In this document: positions 34,758-42,657 of the stretch, one piece after another
How positions within the stretch are numbered: the stretch's first letter is position 1
Layout of the letters: the number at the start of each line of letters is the position of its first letter
DNA from: Bryobacteraceae bacterium
GTDB lineage: Bacteria > Acidobacteriota > Terriglobia > Bryobacterales > Bryobacteraceae
Length of the DNA stretch: 48,447 bases
NCBI GenBank assembly: GCA_025927575.1
Contig: JAICLJ010000012.1
Span: 1-48,447, forward strand
Direction of reading: 5' to 3'
The notes under the pieces: generated by a model
Database searches by the model: none
Told to the model about the DNA's origin: nothing
The model's input: the letters and a program-made list of their open reading frames with translations, nothing else
Made by a program: the position numbers and the translations under genes

Positions 34758-35036
34758 ATGCACGAGGTTTTGCCCGTCATGGCCGGCGCGATCATCGGTT
34801 TACTTGTTCCATATCTTCCGACTCTACGTTGGCGAGTGTGGGCATTGATCATCCTGAGCGTGGGGTGCGGCGCGGCCGCAAGCTGGATCAGCGGCGAGCT
34901 AGCAGTTAGCGTGGGATATGTGGCGATCGACACTGCGCAGGTCTCGGTTGCCGCCTTATTGATGTGGACGCTTTCCGCGCGGTGGCGCCGCCGTGCCGTC
35001 TCACGACAAGAACGTCTGAAAGCCGCGTCTCGGTAA
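34758..35036 (+). CDS. Small membrane protein (92 aa), function unknown
   Basis: The protein has three probable membrane segments: VLPVMAGAIIGLLVPYLP, VWALIILSVGCGAAASWI and VAIDTAQVSVAALLMWTL, followed by a basic tail (RWRRRAVSRQERLKAASR) that should face the cytosol. A GGAGGAG site lies 8 bases before the ATG. I do not recognise the family. It stands alone, next to the convergent beta-helix gene. Confidence 0.65.
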   Translation: MHEVLPVMAGAIIGLLVPYLPTLRWRVWALIILSVGCGAAASWISGELAVSVGYVAIDTAQVSVAALLMWTLSARWRRRAVSRQERLKAASR

Positions 35037-35140
35037 GTTAGTAACGGTTACCATCGAGTAGCAGCCACGAATCTTAGCCCGGGATCTCATTGGCAGCTTC
35101 CGGGCCACACTGCGCAAACAGCGAATTGCCTCTCTCCCGG

Positions 35141-37042
35141 CTACTGCCCCGCCGACACTCGCGGCCCTACGTGAGTTAAGTCGATCGGATGGAAACCCAA
35201 TTTCAGCGCGGGCGATCCCGGCCGTAATGAAAAGTCGAAATTGCTCACATTCACAAAGAGAGGATCCGCAATGATAGATCCCGCATCTCGGCCTGCCGCC
35301 TTCCATTGCTCGAACGATTGACCTGCGAACAGAATATTCCTTCCTCGGGTATCGAAGTAGACGTTATCCTTCATGACATATTGATCGCCGGTCCAGTTAC
35401 TGCCGAGCAGCCGGCCCTCGTCGAAGTACACGATATTCCGTTCGAAAGTGAACGAGAGGTGCGGTTCCGCGCGTGTCCGCATCAACTGGTTCTCGCGGTT
35501 GAACGCCCAGATGTTGTTGCGAATTATATTGTTTCGACCATAATGCTGGTGGAAGCCGGCGCTCTTGCAGTCGTAGACGATGTTGTTTTCAATCAGCATC
35601 TCCGACGAGCCTTCATCCGGATAGATGCCCCATCCGCCATAGGTAAACGAAGAGATGCCGTGGATCAGGTTATTTCGAATTCGCGTTCCCGGCTGGACCC
35701 CCAGAGTGTAGATGCCGCCCATATCGCTTAGCATGTTCTTGCCGATGTCGTGGATGCAGTTATACTCGATCACGTTGCCCTTGGATTGGTTCGGTCCGTA
35801 GCCCCAGGTCCATCCCACAGAGATCGCGGTATAGAACAAATCGTGAATGTGATTGTGGACGATTTGGTTGCGGCCGCTTTGCAATACCCAAACACCTACG
35901 GCCGGCGCATAGACCAGCCCGAGGTCGTGAATGTGGTTATCGGCCACAACGTTGTCGTAATTCTGCTCATCGTCGTCCGGAAACTGCTTCGGTTCACCGA
36001 GTTTGATGCCGCCGCCGCCGAGGTCGAACAGCTCCGAAGCCAGCACCCGAGTTCGCTTCGATCCGCGGCCGAAAAAGATCGCGTAGCCGCCGGAATGCGC
36101 CACGGTGCATTTCTCGATTGTGGTGTCCAGCGCTCCGATGCCTTCAATCGCGGCGGGCGCCGGTACCGCCGCTTGAGTATCGGCATAGCCCTTCGAGTCC
36201 ATGCTCCAATCGGCATGCTCGAACTGTAATCCACGGAAAGTCACGTTTCGGACGAACTGGCGCTGCTCAGGCTTACCCTCCAGGCGGACCAGCTGCACTA
36301 ATACCGCAGCGATCACTTGTTCGGTTTCCATATTCTCGCCCGGCATCGGCCAATACGAGACCACATGCGTGCTCTGGTCTAAATACCACGCGCCCGCGGA
36401 ATCGAGGCCGTCGGGCGCGTTTTCAATGTAGTAGCGGGCGTCGACCTCTTTGTTGGAGGGACGCGGGTCCAGCGTCAACGTCGCCAGATGAGCGGTCACA
36501 TCCACGCTTACGATAGGCATGCGAAAGTCGGCCCACGCGAGCAGACCGATTACTTCGGCCCCGGTTTTCGCCCATTGCGGCCTAATATCGTTACCCCGGT
36601 AATGCAGACGGAGGGGCTTGCCGGTTGGACTGGCGCCATCCATGCGATAGAAGCCGTAGTTGGGCGTCCGCGCCCGCTGAGCGCGGCGGCCGCTCACAAA
36701 TAGCTGACGGAAGTAGGCGTCACCGGCATCGGCCGTCCAGATTGAACCGGAGCCTTTCTTCCACCCGGAAATCACGCGGCCTCCACTGATCGCAGGCCGG
36801 GCTCCGGGCGCGGCTTCCCAAACGGTGTTGGAATCTTTCGGCGTCAGCACGAGTGTGTCTTTCAGAAAATAAACGCCATCGCGGATCTCAATTTTGATCG
36901 TTCCGTTTGCTCCCTGGCGCCGCTCGGCGCGAGCGGCATCACGCGCCGCGGCAAGAGTTCGGATGGGGCCGTCGGGCGAAACGACGATCGTCTGTGCAAC
37001 CAGGCTCGATGCGCACAGCAATAAGAGAGTTGGCGCTTTCAT
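35141..37042 (-). CDS. Secreted right-handed beta-helix protein, possibly GH141-like
   Basis: This 633-residue protein has a signal peptide (about 1-16, LLLLCASSLVAQ) and a GAGGAAAG ribosome site. It opens IRTLAAARDAARAERRQ and EIRDGVYFLKDTLVL, followed by WEAAPGARPAISGGRVISGW, a start seen in GH141 and related pectate-lyase-fold enzymes. Parallel beta-helix rungs fill residues about 290-560 (NHIHDLGLVYAP, NHIHDLFYTAISVGWTWG, YNCIHDIGKNMLSDMGGIYT, NNIVYDCKSAGFHQHYGRNN). The C-terminus, DFSLRPGSPALKLGF, is common in such proteins. The exact glycan substrate is unknown. It is divergent from the clan GH-A gene at 37350, and the two probably act on the same polysaccharide. Confidence 0.82.
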   Translation of the reverse strand: MKAPTLLLLCASSLVAQTIVVSPDGPIRTLAAARDAARAERRQGANGTIKIEIRDGVYFLKDTLVLTPKDSNTVWEAAPGARPAISGGRVISGWKKGSGSIWTADAGDAYFRQLFVSGRRAQRARTPNYGFYRMDGASPTGKPLRLHYRGNDIRPQWAKTGAEVIGLLAWADFRMPIVSVDVTAHLATLTLDPRPSNKEVDARYYIENAPDGLDSAGAWYLDQSTHVVSYWPMPGENMETEQVIAAVLVQLVRLEGKPEQRQFVRNVTFRGLQFEHADWSMDSKGYADTQAAVPAPAAIEGIGALDTTIEKCTVAHSGGYAIFFGRGSKRTRVLASELFDLGGGGIKLGEPKQFPDDDEQNYDNVVADNHIHDLGLVYAPAVGVWVLQSGRNQIVHNHIHDLFYTAISVGWTWGYGPNQSKGNVIEYNCIHDIGKNMLSDMGGIYTLGVQPGTRIRNNLIHGISSFTYGGWGIYPDEGSSEMLIENNIVYDCKSAGFHQHYGRNNIIRNNIWAFNRENQLMRTRAEPHLSFTFERNIVYFDEGRLLGSNWTGDQYVMKDNVYFDTRGRNILFAGQSFEQWKAAGRDAGSIIADPLFVNVSNFDFSLRPGSPALKLGFHPIDLTHVGPRVSAGQ

Positions 37043-37349
37043 ATACTTTCCTCGCTCTGCATCCTAACAGCCTGACCGCGCCACCCTTGATCGGGACTAC
37101 GTCTCAATACGCGTCGTAAGAGGCAGCCGGCAGTGCGCGGCTCTGTGGATAGGGGCGCATTCGCGCGATTCGCTGCAATTCGGTGGTCGGTCTGGCACGG
37201 GCAGCCGCATCACCGCTAAGGCTCCCTTAGATCCCGGTGTGCCGCATTGAAGTGACAGATTATGAAACAATGCGGCGATGAACCAGGAATGTCGGCAACC
37301 TCTTGTTTACCGGAGACCCCTCAACGAACAGCAAGGAGCCAGGCACGGG
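37043..37349. other. Divergent promoter region of the carbohydrate-active pair
   Basis: This 307-bp gap separates the divergent beta-helix and GH-A genes and must hold both promoters. An AT-rich patch around 37250-37270 (CAGATTATGAAACAATG) is the best -10-like spot for the rightward gene. I see no gene or strong repeat. Confidence 0.3.
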
Positions 37350-38855
37350 ATGCGCAGATCTTTCTGGGTAATCTTCGCCATAGCGGCGCTAATGCTGCCG
37401 GTCTCAGCGGCGACGCTTCCGCCCGTTCAGATCGATGTGAACGCTGGCCGGGTGGTCCATACGATGGCCGGCGGCGCTGGCGCTTCATGGCATGCCATGG
37501 GACCGGACGCATATTGGTACAAAGGCTTAAATCGGAATAACCGCAATGCGCGCGGGAGCGGCTGGGGAGGTAATCCGCCGCTCGAATATAGCGCGGCGTG
37601 GAACGATTTACGGAAGCACGCCCGCTGGCTGGGACTCGACTTCATACGGGTGGAGGTCTCCATGCGTATGTACGAACCGGAGCGCGGCCGGTTCGATTGG
37701 GAAAACGATGAGATGCAAACTTTGTACAAGATACTCGACATTTGTCGTGAGCTTCATGCCGACGTGTTTTTGACCGAGATGTGGCAGGATGTCGACTGGA
37801 ACGCTTTCCCAGCGGCGGGACGTCTGCAAAGCGCGCCAAGGTCAGTGCCCGATTTCGCGGCCGGCGTCGGCGCATTGTTAGAACACCTGGTCAAGGACCG
37901 TGGTTACAACTCGATTCGTTGGTTTTGCATCACGAACGAGCCTGGGATGGACTGGGGGTGGTGGAATGGTCCGGACGGCCATCCCACCACAATCATTCCG
38001 GCTTTACACGCGGTCCGCTCCGAACTGGACAGGCGTGGCTTGTCGGGCGTTGCTTTATCGGGGCCCGATTGGAGCCTCTACGACCAGCACCCCGAGTTTG
38101 ATTTCGCCGATAAATCGCTAGGCGCTCACGATGCGCACGATTACTCGTTTACAGCGGACCCGGGCATGGAACATCTGTGGGCGGAACGCGCGCACGCGCG
38201 CAGCATCCCGTTCTTCCTTTCCGAGTTTGGAAGCTCGGCCGGCGGCGATCCGTCGAACGATCCGGCAACCACAAGCCCTGCCAGTTACGCCAACCAACTT
38301 GTGAACGCGGAAAAAGTGATCGCTGGTTTCAACGCAGGCGTGGACGGATTCAACCGCTGGAGTTTTACCAATCGCGGTGATCTCGACGGCGCGTGGCAAC
38401 TGGTGCGCACGTTCGATCCCAAGAAGTGGGATTACTTTAAGCATGTGACGCCGGAGCCGGTCCCGTACTACAGCTATGGAATTTTGACACGCTTCATGGC
38501 GAGCCATTCGGCAGTGCTCGAAACACGTGTACTACAAGCGGAAGGGATAACGGCCGCGGCGCTCCGCAGCCCGAAGGGTAATCTGACCATCTATGTCCTG
38601 AACCGCAGTGGGGCAACGCGACAGCTAACGATAGCCGTATCAGGTCTGGAGGGATCGCACACGCTGCATAAATACCAAGTGGAAGGCGGGTCAGTTGGGA
38701 AACCCGGTTATCAGATGAACCCACTGCGCTCGTTTGGCATATCGCCGGAATCCGGTCAAGTTTCGGACGAACTTCCTGGACAGAGCATTACCCTGTATTC
38801 GACCTATAAGCTGATGGAAGATGACCCCGGAATCACCGCGGAAGACGCTTACTAA
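37350..38855 (+). CDS. Secreted clan GH-A glycoside hydrolase
   Basis: The 501-residue protein starts at ATG 37350 with an AAGGAG site and a signal peptide (FWVIFAIAALMLPVSAA). The frame is open to 37278, but that extension would put 24 residues before the signal. A TIM-barrel follows. WLGLDFIRVEVSMRMYEPERG, CITNEPG (acid/base Glu197) and FFLSEFGS (nucleophile Glu292) give the paired glutamates of clan GH-A retaining hydrolases. The C-terminal part (about 390-490) is a beta-sandwich (YVLNRSGATRQLTIAVSGL). It resembles GH5, GH30 or GH39 but I cannot choose between them. The divergent partner is a beta-helix protein. Confidence 0.82.
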   Translation: MRRSFWVIFAIAALMLPVSAATLPPVQIDVNAGRVVHTMAGGAGASWHAMGPDAYWYKGLNRNNRNARGSGWGGNPPLEYSAAWNDLRKHARWLGLDFIRVEVSMRMYEPERGRFDWENDEMQTLYKILDICRELHADVFLTEMWQDVDWNAFPAAGRLQSAPRSVPDFAAGVGALLEHLVKDRGYNSIRWFCITNEPGMDWGWWNGPDGHPTTIIPALHAVRSELDRRGLSGVALSGPDWSLYDQHPEFDFADKSLGAHDAHDYSFTADPGMEHLWAERAHARSIPFFLSEFGSSAGGDPSNDPATTSPASYANQLVNAEKVIAGFNAGVDGFNRWSFTNRGDLDGAWQLVRTFDPKKWDYFKHVTPEPVPYYSYGILTRFMASHSAVLETRVLQAEGITAAALRSPKGNLTIYVLNRSGATRQLTIAVSGLEGSHTLHKYQVEGGSVGKPGYQMNPLRSFGISPESGQVSDELPGQSITLYSTYKLMEDDPGITAEDAY

Positions 38856-38878
38856 CGCCCATAACCCGCGAAAGCGAG

Positions 38879-39364
38879 TTACGGCGCGCCGGCGGTCGCG
38901 TGTTCATTTAACGCGCTTTCGGCCCAAGCGACCACACCGTTCCGCAGAGTTGCGATGGTCATTCGCGTCCGGTCGTGGTGTATGAAATAGTAACGCTCGA
39001 AAAGGCGCCCGTCTTCCACTCCGGAAACGCGAACCGTCGGCTCTCCATATTTGGCAATGATCTGAGCGCGCGTGGCGCCGGCGGGAAGATCGGCAGGGGT
39101 CGGAAAGGGAAAGCCGGTTGGCACATCCACCTCGACTATCCCAAGAGGGATGCCAAGGTCACGATCGGTGCGCGCCGCGTGCTTATGAATTGGAGGCGTG
39201 GGCGTTGGCTTCGAGGCAGGCGGAGCAGGTACTGTCGGCGACTCCGTGCTGGGCGGCCTGAAAAAGCCCAATCCCGATCGCGGAATCCATTTGTGGACCG
39301 CCCATACGCCCAGTCCCAAAACCGCGACGGCGAGTGTCATCATCAGGAATTCCACGGCGCGCAT
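38879..39364 (-). CDS. Membrane-anchored protein with BamE/SmpA-like domain
   Basis: This 161-residue protein has one N-terminal membrane helix (VEFLMMTLAVAVLGLGVWAV), a Pro/Thr-rich linker (TVPAPPASKPTPTPP) and a small C-terminal domain. The segment ATRAQIIAKYGEPTVRVSGV, with the following EDGRLFERYYF, resembles the BamE/SmpA fold, where a GMT-x-x-(Q/E)V-x-x-x-LG-x-P motif is usual. It lies 5 bp after a DUF192 gene in the cpaB-cpaC operon, so it may help pilus or envelope assembly. The substrate or partner is unknown. Confidence 0.65.
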   Translation of the reverse strand: MRAVEFLMMTLAVAVLGLGVWAVHKWIPRSGLGFFRPPSTESPTVPAPPASKPTPTPPIHKHAARTDRDLGIPLGIVEVDVPTGFPFPTPADLPAGATRAQIIAKYGEPTVRVSGVEDGRLFERYYFIHHDRTRMTIATLRNGVVAWAESALNEHATAGAP

Positions 39365-39369
39365 TGGAA

Positions 39370-39852
39370 CTATACCTCGATTGCCTTTGCATCGGAACGT
39401 TGATCGTTTTCGCGGTTGCCGGGAGGCGAATTCTGGTTCGTCAGGCTTAACTCCAGTTGATCGCCCGGTCTGGTGTCTGTCCTATCAATGGTTCCAGCGG
39501 GAAGTTCCAGCACCGACTGGGCCAGGAAACACATCGAAAGGCGCCATGGAGCGACTGAAGCCCGCGTTTTCCGGACTCTATTTTTGCGATCGAGGTAAAT
39601 CACATCGATCGGGAACTTCATGCCGCAGGTATGAATGGATTCGCAAGGGGCAATCCAAAGCCCCTCTCCAGCAGCCAGCGTGTGACGTCCTAAAAGGCCT
39701 TTTCGTCTGGCAGTGCTGCTGGCTGCTACGTCCGCCGAATCGGCGAGGATAGCGGCGCACCGCGTTCGATTCCGGACTAAAAGCTTCGGGACGTCCAGTC
39801 CGGCGTCAGTCGGGTTTGCATGTCGCTTCGAAAGCAAAAAGCGAAATCCCAT
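39370..39852 (-). CDS. DUF192 family protein
   Basis: This 160-residue protein has the DUF192 pattern: RRKGLLGRHTLAAGEGLWI, CESIHTCGMKFPIDVIYLD, then VLELPAGTIDRTDTRPGDQL. The fold is a beta-sandwich of unknown role. The family usually has a signal peptide; none is evident here. It is 16 bp after cpaC in the Tad operon, and a second DUF192 gene lies at the other end of the cluster, so a pilus-related role is likely by context. Confidence 0.88.
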   Translation of the reverse strand: MGFRFLLSKRHANPTDAGLDVPKLLVRNRTRCAAILADSADVAASSTARRKGLLGRHTLAAGEGLWIAPCESIHTCGMKFPIDVIYLDRKNRVRKTRASVAPWRLSMCFLAQSVLELPAGTIDRTDTRPGDQLELSLTNQNSPPGNRENDQRSDAKAIEV

Positions 39853-39868
39853 TGTGAGTTTTGCTCCT

Positions 39869-41497
39869 CTATTGAGGCGCCGGACCCGGGCCGGCTGAAG
39901 GAACGGGCGCCGAAGGGCCTGCCGAGGGCATCTGCTGCATTCCCGAGCCGTAGCCGCCGCCTGAGCTTGAACTGGAGCTGACGGCGAGCGGTTTCTCCGC
40001 CTGAAGGCTCTTGATCAGTGCTTCGACAGGCATGGTTGGTGTTGGGGGCGTCACAGGCACCGGGCCAGTGACGTTTACTCCGGGCGTCGCCATGCTGATT
40101 CCTGAATTCGGAGGCAAAAACGGAACGGGATACTTCAGTTCCGGAATATGTTGTCCCGCGGGAATGGGCCGTACAAACTGCGGTGTCACAATTACCATCA
40201 GTTCGGTGTTCTGCTTGGTACGTGTTCTCGATTGAAAGAACTTGCCGAGGATGGGAATGTCTCCGATGAACGGAACTTTTTCGAGAGTCTCGGTTTCGCG
40301 GTTATCGAGAAGGCCGCCAATCGCGAAACTCTGGCCTTCGGATAGTTCGACTTCCGTGTTCACGTTCCGCACCGATATGCCTGGAACGGTGAAGCCTGAA
40401 ACAGTCACGCCGTTCGTATAATCGAGCGCGCTGACCTCTGGCGCTACCTGTAACTGAATCGTTCCCCGCGGGGTAACCGTAGGAATGAAATTGAGCCGCA
40501 CACCAAATTCTCGGAATTGGATGGTGACCGCGTTTGTGCCGCCTGCCGATGAGCCTTGCACAACTGGGTAAGGGAATTCGCCGCCTGCAAGAAAACTGGC
40601 CTGTTTTCCATTTTCGGCAAGCACATTTGGTTCGGCCAGTATTTGCAGCAACCCTTTTGCTTCCAGGGCCTGAATTGTGGCGCCCAGATTTAAGTCGGGA
40701 CGGAAGAAGAACAGATTCAGAGCATTGGTAAGTGTAGCGACCCCGGATTTGCCACCCACTTTGCCGCTCGATCCTCCGGACGAATCGCTCGTGCTGCTTC
40801 CCACCAGGGGCGGCGAAAATTGTTGCGTGGTCGCCGAGCCAAGCGTGTTTGTCGCGCCCAAACTAAATAGGTTCATGCCGAGCTGGTTGCTAAGTGTGCG
40901 GTCCACACTTGCAAAACGTACTTTCAACAAAATTTGCGGTTCCGGTTTCGGAACATCCACATAGAGCAGATTGACTGGCTTCCCGATTGACGATGCAATT
41001 GCGACGGCACGATCCGAAGCTGCCAGATCCTTAACGGTGCCGCGCAAAAAGACCAGATCGTTCTCAACGCTCAAACTAATCTTCTGTCCCGGGAACTCCT
41101 TCTTCATTTCCCGGCTGACCGCTTCCAGGCGATTGTCGGAAGTAAAGCGGCTGGGCCGCACGGTTACATCGAAGAACAGTTTGCCTCCGCCCTGTTGCCA
41201 AATAATCAGACTGGTCTCCCCAGCCTTCTTGCCATTCACGAGGACTTCGCGCGGGCCCACCGCGGTCGCGTCCGCCACATCGCCAAAACCTGTCGAAACT
41301 CTCTCGATCGGAACCTCGCTATCGACTAACACCGATTTACCAGCCGTTACAAATAATTCGTTAGGCGACTCCGCAGTGGTCTGCGCCGCCGGTTGGGTCT
41401 GAGCTTCAACTACGGGAGTAAATGTTCCAGCAATTAACAATGCTGATAAAAACGTAATAGCGATCATGTCAGTCGCGCGCGGCTGAATGTTCCTCAC
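39869..41497 (-). CDS. cpaC: Tad pilus secretin CpaC/RcpA
   Basis: This 542-residue protein is the outer-membrane secretin of the Tad/Flp pilus. It has an N-terminal signal region (about 1-33), the pilus-assembly N-domain (FVTAGKSVLVDSEVPIERVS), a BON-like region (ENDLVFLRGTVKDLAASDRA) and the secretin core with LGATIQALEAKGLLQILAEPN, GGEFPYPV, VPGISVRNVNTEVELSEGQSFAIGG and VPFIGDIPILGKFF. The C-terminus has a Pro/Ser/Gly-rich tail of about 100 residues, longer than usual. Its ATG overlaps the cpaB stop by 4 bp. The ATPase and platform genes other than TadC are not in this window. Confidence 0.94.
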   Translation of the reverse strand: MRNIQPRATDMIAITFLSALLIAGTFTPVVEAQTQPAAQTTAESPNELFVTAGKSVLVDSEVPIERVSTGFGDVADATAVGPREVLVNGKKAGETSLIIWQQGGGKLFFDVTVRPSRFTSDNRLEAVSREMKKEFPGQKISLSVENDLVFLRGTVKDLAASDRAVAIASSIGKPVNLLYVDVPKPEPQILLKVRFASVDRTLSNQLGMNLFSLGATNTLGSATTQQFSPPLVGSSTSDSSGGSSGKVGGKSGVATLTNALNLFFFRPDLNLGATIQALEAKGLLQILAEPNVLAENGKQASFLAGGEFPYPVVQGSSAGGTNAVTIQFREFGVRLNFIPTVTPRGTIQLQVAPEVSALDYTNGVTVSGFTVPGISVRNVNTEVELSEGQSFAIGGLLDNRETETLEKVPFIGDIPILGKFFQSRTRTKQNTELMVIVTPQFVRPIPAGQHIPELKYPVPFLPPNSGISMATPGVNVTGPVPVTPPTPTMPVEALIKSLQAEKPLAVSSSSSSGGGYGSGMQQMPSAGPSAPVPSAGPGPAPQ

Positions 41498-42360
41498 TTG
41501 TTGTCCTCTGGGGAATCGAACTTTTCTTGTTTGCGGGTAGCGCCATTCATGACTTCGATCAGATAAATGCGGGGTTCAGCCGGTTTTGCCGCGACCGGCG
41601 GCGGCGTTCTATGTGAAACTACATGCTGCGGCTCCGGCTTCGGCGCGTTGGGATCGGCGAATAGCTTTGCCATGGCGCTGCCCGGGGGCGTCGCAAGCTC
41701 GGTGTCGAGAGGATTTCGCAGCACGAGCTGGATGCGAGTTTCGTTGCTCGCGAGACTGAGTAATTCCGCCTGCTTGGGAGTCACCAGCAGGTTGACAACC
41801 TGCACCTGCACAGGTTTGCCTTCGTTGTCTTTTTGAATGTTCGCGCCCGCCGAGAGCACCGCAATGTTTTGCAGCAGCGTTCGCACTTTCGGCCCTTCGG
41901 CCGATGCGCCGCCAGGCGGGTTTCCGGAGATGAGGACATCCACGCGCATGCCTGGCAGCACAAACCCGGCAACACCCACGACGTCATTCACTTTGACGGC
42001 GCAGGCTCTCATTCCTTCCGGGATCGTGGCCGCCAGACCGCCGCCCGAACCTACCGGCGCCAGCCTGGCATCGTACACGGGCTCTCCAGCATACAGCATC
42101 GACGTAACGCCGCGCCCTACTACCGCTTCCAGTTTGGTATTGACGCCCTTTGGCGCAGCTCCGACCACCTCGCCCATCTTGAGATCGGTGTCGCGAATCA
42201 ATGTCCCGATTTCGAGATCGCGGGCCGCTACAACAACCTTTGTCGTTTGGGGATGCGCCCGTGCGTTGAGCTGGGTTCCCATCACGCGATAGACGATATA
42301 GCTTGCGCCCGCCGCCAAAACGAACGCACACATGAGGATGACCAATAATCTTCGATTCAT
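41494..42360 (-). CDS. cpaB: Flp pilus assembly protein CpaB
   Basis: This 288-residue protein has an N-terminal membrane helix (LLVILMCAFVLAAGASYIV) and a SAF domain (VVVAARDLEIGTLIRDTDLK), then the CpaB core (MLYAGEPVYDARLAPVG, MRACAVKVNDVVGVAGFVLPGMRVDVLI, VNLLVTPKQAELLSLASNETRIQLVLRNPLD). CpaB acts in the periplasm with the secretin CpaC. The two genes overlap by ATGA. Its start faces the reversed TonB-like gene. Confidence 0.94.
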   Translation of the reverse strand: MNRRLLVILMCAFVLAAGASYIVYRVMGTQLNARAHPQTTKVVVAARDLEIGTLIRDTDLKMGEVVGAAPKGVNTKLEAVVGRGVTSMLYAGEPVYDARLAPVGSGGGLAATIPEGMRACAVKVNDVVGVAGFVLPGMRVDVLISGNPPGGASAEGPKVRTLLQNIAVLSAGANIQKDNEGKPVQVQVVNLLVTPKQAELLSLASNETRIQLVLRNPLDTELATPPGSAMAKLFADPNAPKPEPQHVVSHRTPPPVAAKPAEPRIYLIEVMNGATRKQEKFDSPEDNK

Positions 42361-42657
42361 GAGGTGACAATTTTCCTCTCCGGCTTCCGCCAGGTCAGGC
42401 TGGCGCCCGACGATGGCCTACAGGGCAATCGGGCAACCAAACAGAATTCCGGGGATTTATGCCCAAAATCGGGGATTAAAGGAGTTTGTGGAACAAGAAG
42501 TGTGAACGCATGTTTACAGCAGACCGGGAGGAGTATATCCCGGTACACAGTAAGGAACGTCCTGCAGCAATGCCTATCGGAGGATTCCGGCTGGTCTGTC
42601 GATTGCTGTAAAGAATCAGTTGCGCGAACTTGGAAGAAAGCCGTCCGGTCAGCTCCG
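42361..42657. other. Divergent spacer between cpaB and the TonB-like gene
   Basis: This 297-bp gap must hold promoters for both divergent genes. The rightward frame is open through it, so an earlier start for the TonB-like protein cannot be ruled out, but the encoded residues look non-coding. No strong repeat or RNA was recognised. Confidence 0.35.
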
